From: Thermodesulfobacterium hveragerdense DSM 12571
GTDB lineage: Bacteria; Desulfobacterota; Thermodesulfobacteria; Thermodesulfobacteriales; Thermodesulfobacteriaceae
Direction of reading: 5' to 3'
Length of the DNA stretch: 64,000 bases
Assembly: GCF_000423845.1 (NCBI RefSeq)
Contig: NZ_AUIT01000002.1
Location: forward strand, 1 to 64,000
Shown here: positions 42,793 through 49,844 of the stretch, piece after piece
Position numbering within the stretch: position 1 is the first letter of the stretch
How the letters are laid out: each line of letters opens with the position of its first letter
Made by a program: the position numbers and the translations under genes
Notes under the pieces: generated by a model
Database searches by the model: none
Seen by the model: the letters and a program-made list of their open reading frames with translations, nothing else
Told to the model about the DNA's origin: nothing

Positions 42793-43479
42793 TTAAAAAT
42801 GCAACTCTATTTTTTGATATTCCTGATTAAGTAGATCTATGTATAACAATTTCTTGGAAAGAAGTTCTCCTTTGTTTAAGATTATTTTTAACACCTCACA
42901 CACCTGAATCCCAGCTACCACAGCAGGAGAAAAAGAAGGAGTTCCTAACTCTTTTTCTATTCCTTCTTTATGGTGTTTGTAGACGATAGATAAAGTCCTA
43001 TCTCCTGGCAAAACGGTTGTGACCTGACCATACCATCCTGCTATCGCACCATGTATCAGAGGTATTTTTAGTTCTTCACAAACCTTTTCAAGAAGAATTC
43101 TATGGGGGATGCTATCAAGGGCATCTACCACCACCTCATGACCTGCGACCACCTCTTTTGCGTTTTTTTCTTCTATTCTGGTTAAAATAGGGTTTACTAC
43201 TACATCAGGATTAACTTCTAAGATTCTTTCTTTAGCTACCAAAGCCTTTTTTTTCCCAAGGGTATTAACTGTACTAAAAAGCTGTCTATTTAGGTTGGTT
43301 TCTTCAAAGGCCTCATCATCAACCACAGTTATCCATCCTATACCAAGTCTTGCAAGCATTTCAACCACATATCCACCAAGGCCTCCACATCCAGCAACCA
43401 ACACCTTAGTTTTTTTTAGTCTCTCTTGTTCCTCTAAAGAAAGCATTTTAAAGTTTCTTAGGTATTTTTTTTCTATCAA
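42793..43479 (-). CDS. HesA/MoeB/ThiF-family adenylyltransferase
   Basis: A 228-residue E1-like enzyme with the nucleotide motif VAGCGGLGGYVVEMLARLG (near 28), the DDEAFEETNLNRQ segment with its catalytic Arg (near 57-69) and VVDALDSIPHR. It lacks the C-terminal Cys pairs and rhodanese domain of longer MoeB proteins. It would adenylate the C-terminal Gly-Gly of the MoaD-like protein encoded just upstream, preparing sulfur transfer to the pterin cofactor. Three bases separate the genes. Confidence 0.88.
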   Translation of the reverse strand: MIEKKYLRNFKMLSLEEQERLKKTKVLVAGCGGLGGYVVEMLARLGIGWITVVDDEAFEETNLNRQLFSTVNTLGKKKALVAKERILEVNPDVVVNPILTRIEEKNAKEVVAGHEVVVDALDSIPHRILLEKVCEELKIPLIHGAIAGWYGQVTTVLPGDRTLSIVYKHHKEGIEKELGTPSFSPAVVAGIQVCEVLKIILNKGELLSKKLLYIDLLNQEYQKIELHF

Positions 43480-43482
43480 GGG

Positions 43483-43704
43483 TTAACCTCCTCCAACTGG
43501 TGGAAAAATGGCAATAACATCACCGTCAGAGATCGGTTCGTCTAAGGAGTAATCTCTTCCGTTGACCAAAAATATGGACACCTGTTTCTCTGGTATGCCA
43601 AGCTTTTCAAGGATAAATCTCCCGTTTATACCTGGAAAAAATTCAAAGTCAATTTCATTTGCTCTTCCTTCTCTTAAGGTGGCAAAAAGTTTAACCTTTA
43701 TCAT
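43483..43704 (-). CDS. moaD: MoaD/ThiS-family sulfur-carrier protein
   Basis: A 73-residue ubiquitin-like protein from MIKVKLFATLREGR to the C-terminal tail FPPVGGG, whose terminal Gly is the site of adenylation and thiocarboxylation. The ATG at 43704 has AGGAGG (43711-43716 region) before it, so the longer open frame from 43767 is not used. It supplies sulfur for the dithiolene of the molybdenum/tungsten pterin. It sits between the radical-SAM maturase and its E1-like activating enzyme. Confidence 0.85.
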   Translation of the reverse strand: MIKVKLFATLREGRANEIDFEFFPGINGRFILEKLGIPEKQVSIFLVNGRDYSLDEPISDGDVIAIFPPVGGG

Positions 43705-43723
43705 GTTTAAACCTCCTGCAATT

Positions 43724-44761
43724 TTAAGGACATAGAGCAAAACCTCTGCTCCACAAACAGTCTCCACAGGAAGGCATCAAAGCATAACAATCGCACTCAG
43801 AGGTTTTTACCAGTTCACAGCCATCTACCAGGTCACAATCGATACAAGAAGGGTACCTATTTGCATAGATCCGGTAGTAAAAATCTCTATATTGAGGACT
43901 TTGAAAAATTTCTGTTAGACTTTTTTCTCTTAAGTCTCCAAAGGGATGTTTTAATATTTGCTTTTTTCTACCAAAAATATATTCTATCATATTATGAGAA
44001 AACCGGTAGCAAGGATAAACCCTGCCGTCTGACCCTATCACCAAAGCTTTTTCCTCTATAAAAGGACAATATCTTTCAGTCTTAAGCTCAACCTTAGGCA
44101 AAACCAGTTTTAACCCACTCCTTAAAGCATAAAGTTTAACCTTTTCAAACAGATCCTTGAGTTCTTGGTTAAGGTACTTTTCATAGAGTATATTATCTTT
44201 ATTGCTTTCTACCTGAGGCACAAGCTGAGAAATGATAAGTTGATAGGCTTCTATTTCATTACAAAGGTTTATAATCTTAAGAAGTTCTTTCTGATTTTCT
44301 TTTGATAACACAAACTCTACCAATAAAAGAGGATATTCAGACCTGAGTTCTTGCTTAATCTTATTTAGGTTTTTAAGATTTTCTATCAGATTGGTTAAGG
44401 GATATCCCCTTATCTTTTCGTAAACTTCAAAACTACCGTCGATAGAGACCACTAACTTTTTTATTTTAGTAGCAACTATTTCTACAAGGTCATCCTTCAA
44501 TAGACTTCCGTTGGTAGTTAGCGTAAGATTAAATTTAGAAAACAGTTCTATTGCCTCTTTTATGTTAGGATAGAATAGAGGTTCTCCTATACCCCCTAAG
44601 ACTATTTCTTTTAAATCTATATCTTTTATTTCCTTATAAATTTTTTCTAAAAGAAAAAAATCTAAATCTTGCAAGGTTTCTTCCCAGCCATGACGATAAC
44701 AGATTTTGCAATTAAAGTTACATCTGTTGGTAAGTTCTAAGTATAGTTTTTCAAAAATCAA
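43724..44761 (-). CDS. Radical-SAM maturase of tungsten aldehyde:ferredoxin oxidoreductase
   Basis: A 345-residue radical SAM protein with the cluster motif CNFNCKIC (Cys 13, 17, 20). A SPASM-like C-terminal region is very rich in Cys (CPFIEEKALVIGSDGRVYPC, then many between residues 305 and 345). These are features of the tungsten-cofactor oxidoreductase maturases found next to aor genes. It probably acts on the AOR cofactor or polypeptide. A GGAGG lies before the ATG at 44761. It is separated from aor by a terminator hairpin, and the moaD gene follows. Confidence 0.82.
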   Translation of the reverse strand: MIFEKLYLELTNRCNFNCKICYRHGWEETLQDLDFFLLEKIYKEIKDIDLKEIVLGGIGEPLFYPNIKEAIELFSKFNLTLTTNGSLLKDDLVEIVATKIKKLVVSIDGSFEVYEKIRGYPLTNLIENLKNLNKIKQELRSEYPLLLVEFVLSKENQKELLKIINLCNEIEAYQLIISQLVPQVESNKDNILYEKYLNQELKDLFEKVKLYALRSGLKLVLPKVELKTERYCPFIEEKALVIGSDGRVYPCYRFSHNMIEYIFGRKKQILKHPFGDLREKSLTEIFQSPQYRDFYYRIYANRYPSCIDCDLVDGCELVKTSECDCYALMPSCGDCLWSRGFALCP

Positions 44762-44811
44762 GAAATACCTCCTGTATAAGGAATGTTGAAAAAGGATCGA
44801 TCGTTAAAAAG

Positions 44812-44841
44812 GGGCTTCGGTAAATTTTTACCGAAGCCCTT
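44812..44841 (-). terminator. Hairpin terminator between aor and its maturase gene
   Basis: GGGCTTCGGTAAA (44812-44824) pairs perfectly with TTTACCGAAGCCC (44827-44839). Read on the minus strand it is followed by CTTTTTAAC (44811 downward), and on the plus strand by TTTTTT, so it could work in both directions. It would end most aor transcripts and lower expression of the downstream maturation genes. Confidence 0.8.
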
Positions 44842-44873
44842 TTTTAATTTCTACATCTAACTCTTTTCAATTC

Positions 44874-46673
44874 TTAGACTTCTAACCTTTTTAAGGTTTC
44901 TTCCTTAGGATAACCTTTTTCGTCCCAACCTCTTACCTCGTAGTATTTAGGCAAAAGGTCTGAAAGTTTATGTACTACACCTTTGGAAGGTCCTTCAGAT
45001 ATTGGTTCTTCTATTAACCTCTTAGGAAGGGTATCCTGAGATGGGTCTATACCGGCTTTTAGGTTAAACAGTCTTTCTAAATTATAGATTTTTTCTCCTG
45101 CGGCAAGAAGGGTTTCTTCTGTGTAGTCGGTACCACAAACAGCATTCATCAGGTCTACATAGTCTTTAAGCCCTAAAGCAAAGGAGGTGAAAAGGCACAT
45201 TCCAAGAGAATCTATAACTGCAGTTAGGTCTTGGAAAATTTTTGCCCATTCAGCCTTGCCTTCTGTAGAGAACCTGTCAAGCTTTTGAGGAATACCCAAG
45301 ATTTCAGCAGAGATAAGGTATCCTCTCACATGACATCCACCCCTGTTGGCTGTGGCATAAACTAAACCATGTCCTTGGACCCCTCTTGGGTCATAAGCAG
45401 GAAGTTCTAATTTTTTGACACTCATAGAAAGATGAGGAGCACCATAGGCTTCGCACAATCTATAAGATCCTTCTGCCATCTTATCTCCTAATCCTTCTCT
45501 TTTTCCTATCTTTATCGTCCAACCTACGATAGCTTCTGGGTCTCCAAATTTAAGAGATATTCCGTCTTTATCTATCTCATCATCTTTGATGTATCCTCTT
45601 TGATAAAGCTCCATAGCAGCTGCTATGGTAGCCCCTGTAGAGATGGTGTCTAATCCATACTGGTTACACCAGTAGTTAGCCTCAGAAATGGCATTTAAAT
45701 CGTAAACCTCACAGTTTGCTCCATAGGACCATACGGTTTCATACTCAGGGCCACCAACCTCTTTTCCGTCTTTTAATCTTACCACCCTTCCACAGGCTAT
45801 AGGACATCTAAAGCAGGCATGTTTTTTGGTTAAAATGGTTTTGGCCATGGTTTCACCGCTTATTTTATCAGCCTCAGGGGTATAGGCTCTTTGAAAGTTA
45901 GCCACAGGAAAGATACCATGTTCGTTTATTATGTTTACCAAGATGGCTGTTCCATAGGCAGGAAGTCCTTCTCCAGTGACAGGGTTTTCACGAATGATTT
46001 TTATCTTGCTTGCTACTACATCTTTTACTTTTTGTTCGTCAGCCACAGAAACACCCTTACTACCTTTGGCTACTATAGCTTTTACGTTTTTAGACCCCAT
46101 AACAGCACCCACTCCAGACCTTCCAGCTGCTCTGTCATAATCGTTCATCACCGCAGCTATCCTTACTAATTTTTCCCCCGCTGGTCCTATCGCAAGGACT
46201 TTGGCCTTATTTCCATATTTTTGTTTTAAAAGGTCGGTGGTTTCATAAACCAACTTTCCCCAAAGATGGGCTGCATCTTTTATCTCCACTTTATCATCTT
46301 CTATGGCGATATAGACTGGTTTGGAGGCTTTTCCCTCAAGGATTATCATGTCATAACCAGCAGCTTTAAGTTCAGCTCCAAAAAAACCTCCTGAGTTAGA
46401 ACAAGCTATAGCCTCTGTTAGAGGAGATTTTGTAACCACCATATATCTTCCACCCGTAGGCACAGAGGTACCGGTAAGAGGACCTGTGGTTATTATCAAC
46501 TTATTGTCAGGACTAAAGGGGTCTACCTTAGGGTCTATTTCTTCAAACAAGTACTTACTTGCAAGACCTCTTCCTCCAATATACTTCTTAGCCCATTCAG
46601 CATTTAAATCTTCAACCTTAATAGATTGATTAATTAGGTCAATTCTTAAAATTTTTCCAGCATACCCGTACAT
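44874..46673 (-). CDS. aor: Aldehyde:ferredoxin oxidoreductase (tungsten enzyme)
   Basis: A 599-residue protein with the AOR N-terminal domain (GYAGKILRIDLINQS, KYIGGRGLASKYLFEEI), the pterin-binding region with NSGGFFGAELK, and the 4Fe-4S Cys set: CFRCPIACGR (near 288-297) and MCLFTSFALG (near 495). It oxidises aldehydes to acids, or reduces acids, with ferredoxin. MobB (10.4 kb) and the adjacent maturase, moaD and hesA fit cofactor supply. It has its own promoter and terminator. Confidence 0.93.
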   Translation of the reverse strand: MYGYAGKILRIDLINQSIKVEDLNAEWAKKYIGGRGLASKYLFEEIDPKVDPFSPDNKLIITTGPLTGTSVPTGGRYMVVTKSPLTEAIACSNSGGFFGAELKAAGYDMIILEGKASKPVYIAIEDDKVEIKDAAHLWGKLVYETTDLLKQKYGNKAKVLAIGPAGEKLVRIAAVMNDYDRAAGRSGVGAVMGSKNVKAIVAKGSKGVSVADEQKVKDVVASKIKIIRENPVTGEGLPAYGTAILVNIINEHGIFPVANFQRAYTPEADKISGETMAKTILTKKHACFRCPIACGRVVRLKDGKEVGGPEYETVWSYGANCEVYDLNAISEANYWCNQYGLDTISTGATIAAAMELYQRGYIKDDEIDKDGISLKFGDPEAIVGWTIKIGKREGLGDKMAEGSYRLCEAYGAPHLSMSVKKLELPAYDPRGVQGHGLVYATANRGGCHVRGYLISAEILGIPQKLDRFSTEGKAEWAKIFQDLTAVIDSLGMCLFTSFALGLKDYVDLMNAVCGTDYTEETLLAAGEKIYNLERLFNLKAGIDPSQDTLPKRLIEEPISEGPSKGVVHKLSDLLPKYYEVRGWDEKGYPKEETLKRLEV

Positions 46674-46723
46674 AGTACACCCCCTTTTTTGATATGTTTG
46701 TAATTACTTACTTCTTTTTAACT

Positions 46724-46751
46724 TTTATATAAAAACTTTTTAAAAAGTCAA
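46724..46751 (-). promoter_or_regulatory. Promoter of aor
   Basis: On the minus strand TTGACT (46751-46746) and TATAAA (46729-46724) with a 16-base spacer, about 50 bases before the aor start, which has AAAGGGGG just upstream. Confidence 0.6.
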
Positions 46752-46815
46752 GTTTAATTTTTTGTTGTTAAAGATCTAAACCTCAGAAATAAAGGAGTTA
46801 TTTCTTTAGGTTGGT

Positions 46816-46842
46816 GAGGGGAGGCTTAAAAATGCCTCCCTC
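46816..46842 (-). terminator. GC-rich hairpin after cydB, no clear T tract
   Basis: GAGGGGAGGC (46816-46825) pairs with GCCTCCCTC (46834-46842) around a short AT loop, 10 bases after the cydB stop. It may act as a terminator or mRNA stabiliser, but no U run follows on the minus strand. Confidence 0.4.
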
Positions 46843-46851
46843 TTGTGAAAA

Positions 46852-47871
46852 CTAATTCTCTTTAGAGGAGATTTTAAAACTAAAGGTTTTATAAGCCCAA
46901 AAAGTATAAGCCAGTACTATGGGTACAAAAATCAGAGCTACTACCGTCATAATTTGAAGGGTGAGAAGGCTTGAAGAGCTATTATAGATGGTTAGGTTCC
47001 AGGCAGGATTAAGAGAAGAGGGGAGCATGTTGGGGAAAAGGCCAGCAAAACCCCAAGCAGAAAAACCCGAGATACCTACAGCTGAAGCTAAAAAAGCCCC
47101 TAAGAAGTTTTTCTTGATTAAAAAGGGAAATATCATTAAAAAACCTGCTAAGGATAATACAGGGAAGACTAAAAGTAAAGGACAGTTAAAGTAATTTTGC
47201 CAGAGGTTGGTTGAAAGATAGGCACCAAAAAAGAATAGTCCAGCCAATATCAGAGTGACAGCCGTAAACTTTTTAGAAAGAGTAGCTGCCTTTTCTGATA
47301 GCTCTCCGTTTGTTTTAAAGGCTATCCAATTACAACCATGAGCAGCAAAACAAAACACAAAAAGAAGTCCTCCTAAAATCCCAAAAGGATTAAGTAAAGT
47401 AAAGAGAGAACCGTGGTAGATACCCTTTTCATCTATAGGTATACCCTGAAAAATGTTGGCAAAGGCTACTCCAAGAAGAAAAGGTGGCAGTATACTTCCT
47501 AAGAAAAACCCTAAATCCCATAAGGTTTTCCAGAGAGGTTTGTCGTATTTGTTGCGATATTCTATAGAAACACCTCTAAGGATAAGAGAAAATAACAATA
47601 AAAGTAGGGCTGAATAAAGGGAGCTAAACATCACCGCATAGGTTTTAGGAAAGGCTGCGAAAGTTGCCCCTCCTGCAGTGATTAACCAGACTTCATTTCC
47701 GTCCCAGAAAGGACCAAGGGCCTGGTAAATGGCCTTTTTTTCTTCTTCTTTCTTACCGAGAAGATAGAAGGCTGAACCTGCTCCGAGGTCAAACCCGTCT
47801 AAAACAAAATACCCTGTCCAAAGTACAGCCCAGAGAACAAACCATATTATTTGGTAAATGTTGCCTTCCAT
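46852..47871 (-). CDS. cydB: Cytochrome bd oxidase subunit II
   Basis: A 339-residue membrane subunit with about eight helices. The start contains GYFVLDGFDLGAG (near 20-32), then FWDGNEVWLITAGGATFAAFP (near 53) and a C-terminal region ending in basic residues. These are CydB motifs. It partners CydA in a quinol oxidase of high oxygen affinity, used by anaerobes for oxygen removal. It lies 24 bases after cydA. Confidence 0.95.
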   Translation of the reverse strand: MEGNIYQIIWFVLWAVLWTGYFVLDGFDLGAGSAFYLLGKKEEEKKAIYQALGPFWDGNEVWLITAGGATFAAFPKTYAVMFSSLYSALLLLLFSLILRGVSIEYRNKYDKPLWKTLWDLGFFLGSILPPFLLGVAFANIFQGIPIDEKGIYHGSLFTLLNPFGILGGLLFVFCFAAHGCNWIAFKTNGELSEKAATLSKKFTAVTLILAGLFFFGAYLSTNLWQNYFNCPLLLVFPVLSLAGFLMIFPFLIKKNFLGAFLASAVGISGFSAWGFAGLFPNMLPSSLNPAWNLTIYNSSSSLLTLQIMTVVALIFVPIVLAYTFWAYKTFSFKISSKEN

Positions 47872-47895
47872 TTTTTCACCCCCTTATTCTAATTT

Positions 47896-49221
47896 TTAAT
47901 ATCCCAAGGTTTTTGCCGCTTCTTTTTCAGGCCCTTTGATCGCAGTTTTGATGATTAACCAAAAGCACACAAAACCTAAAATTCCATATACTATGATAAA
48001 AGCCGGAAAAGAAATAGCTACCTGACTGACAGAAAGAGGGGACACTGCGTCTTTAGTTTTCATAAGTCCATAAACTATCCAGGGTTGTCTTCCTACCTCA
48101 GCTACGATCCATCCAAGCTGACAAGCGATATAAGGTAAGGGTATGTTTATGATAAGTAACCTTAAAAGGAGCGGGTAGTTTTCTGGACTGTTTCTTCTTA
48201 TACAAGCCCATAGACCAAGAAAGAGGAATAGAAAGCCAAGTCCAACCATAAGCCTAAAACTCCAGAAGTTTAGGGCTACAGGAGGTCTTTCTTCTTTAGG
48301 CCATTCCTTAAGGCCTTTTACCTCTGCATTAAAATTATGGTAAGCCAGTAAACTTACCATACCTGGTATTTTAAATGCCTCTACCACGTTTTTTTCGTTT
48401 TCTTCGTCAGGTATAAGTAAAAGAGCAAAGTCTGCACTTTTTTTGGTTTCCCAGATGGCTTCCATTGCAGCTAATTTAGTGGGCTGGGTTTTAGCCACGA
48501 TAGCACCATGATGATGTCCAAGAACTACCAACAAAAGCGCCCAAACTAAAGTCCAAATGGCTGCGATCCTAAAGGATTTTTTGAAAAAAGACAACTCTCT
48601 TTTTTTAAGAAGATGGTATCCACATACCCCTAAAACAAAAAAACCACCAAGGGTAAAGCTGGCTGGTATTACGTGTAAAAACTGAGACCAACCAAAGGGA
48701 TTGGTTAAAAGGGCCCAAAAGTCAGTAAGTTCTGCCCTTCCATTTCTTATCTCAAAACCTACGGGATTTTGCATCCAACCGTTGGCAAGTAAAATCCAAA
48801 GCGCGGAAATGGTTGAGGCTATAGCTGTTAACCAGATGGCTGTCGTAGTAACCTTAGGATTAAGCCTCTCCCAGCCAAACCACCATACCGCGATAAAGGT
48901 AGACTCAAGGAAAAAGGCTAAGGTAGCCTCTATAGCCAATAAAGGCCCAAAAACATCTCCTACGTATTCAGAATAATAACGCCAGTTGGTTCCAAACTGA
49001 AACTCAAGGGTTATTCCTGTGACCACCCCTAAACCAAAGTTGATCAGAAAAATTTTCCCCCAGAACCTGGCAGCCCGCTTAAAATCTTCATCTCCAGTCT
49101 TAAGCCATAGGGTTTGATAGATAGCGGTTAAAAAAGAAAGACCTAACGTAAGGGGTACAAACAAAAAATGAAAAATGGCTGCTGCTGCAAACTGAAGCCT
49201 TGACAACCATAATACATCCAT
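47896..49221 (-). CDS. cydA: Cytochrome bd oxidase subunit I
   Basis: A 441-residue subunit with LSRLQFAAAAIFHFLFVPLT at the start (heme b595 His in helix 1), RDI-like quinol region and GWIVAEVGRQPWIVYGLMKT (near 375). The insert between helices 6 and 7 is short (the region around EERPPVALNFW), so it is a short Q-loop type. The enzyme reduces oxygen to water at the expense of quinol. It follows the Rrf2-type regulator gene by 27 bases and is probably under its control. Confidence 0.95.
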   Translation of the reverse strand: MDVLWLSRLQFAAAAIFHFLFVPLTLGLSFLTAIYQTLWLKTGDEDFKRAARFWGKIFLINFGLGVVTGITLEFQFGTNWRYYSEYVGDVFGPLLAIEATLAFFLESTFIAVWWFGWERLNPKVTTTAIWLTAIASTISALWILLANGWMQNPVGFEIRNGRAELTDFWALLTNPFGWSQFLHVIPASFTLGGFFVLGVCGYHLLKKRELSFFKKSFRIAAIWTLVWALLLVVLGHHHGAIVAKTQPTKLAAMEAIWETKKSADFALLLIPDEENEKNVVEAFKIPGMVSLLAYHNFNAEVKGLKEWPKEERPPVALNFWSFRLMVGLGFLFLFLGLWACIRRNSPENYPLLLRLLIINIPLPYIACQLGWIVAEVGRQPWIVYGLMKTKDAVSPLSVSQVAISFPAFIIVYGILGFVCFWLIIKTAIKGPEKEAAKTLGY

Positions 49222-49248
49222 AAAGCCCCCTTTTTTTAGTTTTTATGT

Positions 49249-49683
49249 TTACTCTTTTTTAAGGGCTAATATTTCTGCCTCTGCAAGTTTATCAAAGGTG
49301 TAAGAAGAAAGTTTTTCTCTAAAACACTCGTTTATATCATGCAGTACCTTGTTTACCGGACAAAATTCGATTCTTTTACACTGTTCCTTTTTGATAAAAC
49401 ATCGGGTAAAGGTAATAGGGCCTTCAAACGCTTCGACTACCTCTAACAAAGAAATCTGTGAAGGTTTTTTTAACAACTGATACCCACCGGTTTTACCTCT
49501 TTTTATGGTTAAAATTCCTGCTTTTTCTAAAAACTGAGCAATCTTGGCTAAAAAAGCCTTAGGTATTTCCATCGTCCGACAAATCTCTTCTCGAGAGGCG
49601 ATCGTTTTTCCTTGATATAAATAGATACAGGACAGATAAAGAACCATCCTTATCGCATAGTCCTGTGCGGCTGTAAACTCCAC
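49249..49683 (-). CDS. Rrf2-family transcriptional regulator, probable Fe-S sensor
   Basis: A 144-residue winged-helix protein: TAAQDYAIRMVLYLS, the recognition helix region REEICRTMEIPKAFLAKIAQFLEKAGIL and the wing KRGKTGGYQL. Three Cys (CFIKKEQCKRIEFC, near 99-112) match the cluster-binding loop of IscR/NsrR-type proteins. It likely senses oxygen, nitric oxide or iron through an Fe-S cluster and controls the downstream cydAB genes. An inverted repeat lies directly before its start. Confidence 0.9.
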   Translation of the reverse strand: MEFTAAQDYAIRMVLYLSCIYLYQGKTIASREEICRTMEIPKAFLAKIAQFLEKAGILTIKRGKTGGYQLLKKPSQISLLEVVEAFEGPITFTRCFIKKEQCKRIEFCPVNKVLHDINECFREKLSSYTFDKLAEAEILALKKE

Positions 49684-49693
49684 AGTTTTCCTC

Positions 49694-49720
49694 TTAAGTA
49701 GATGTTTTTAGTCTACTTAA
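49694..49720 (-). promoter_or_regulatory. Operator-like perfect inverted repeat before rrf2-cydAB
   Basis: TTAAGTAGA (49694-49702) and TCTACTTAA (49712-49720) are perfect inverted copies 9 bases apart. The repeat lies just after the predicted -10 box, over the probable transcription start, and 11 bases before the Rrf2 gene. That position suits repression by the Rrf2 protein. Confidence 0.65.
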
Positions 49721-49725
49721 ATTTT

Positions 49726-49753
49726 ATTTTAAAAAAAATTTTTTTGATGTCAA
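49726..49753 (-). promoter_or_regulatory. Promoter of rrf2-cydAB
   Basis: On the minus strand TTGACA (49753-49748), 16 bases, TAAAAT (49731-49726), leading into the inverted repeat. Confidence 0.65.
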
Positions 49754-49788
49754 TACTGATTTTAAAATTTTATACAATTTGGGTTAAC

Positions 49789-49817
49789 TTGTTTATAAAC
49801 AAAAGTTATGTTAAAAT
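49789..49817 (+). promoter_or_regulatory. Promoter of the cyclic-di-GMP enzyme gene
   Basis: TTGTTT (49789-49794, weak) and TAAAAT (49812-49817) with a 17-base spacer, 27 bases before the ATG at 49845, which has GAAGGA upstream. Confidence 0.45.
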
Positions 49818-49844
49818 ACTCTTTAAACATCTTTTTGAAGGACT

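Noticed and set aside
43705-43767. Longer start for the MoaD-like gene at 43767
   Set aside because: It would overlap the maturase gene, and the extra residues lack the family pattern. The ATG at 43704 has a strong ribosome-binding site.
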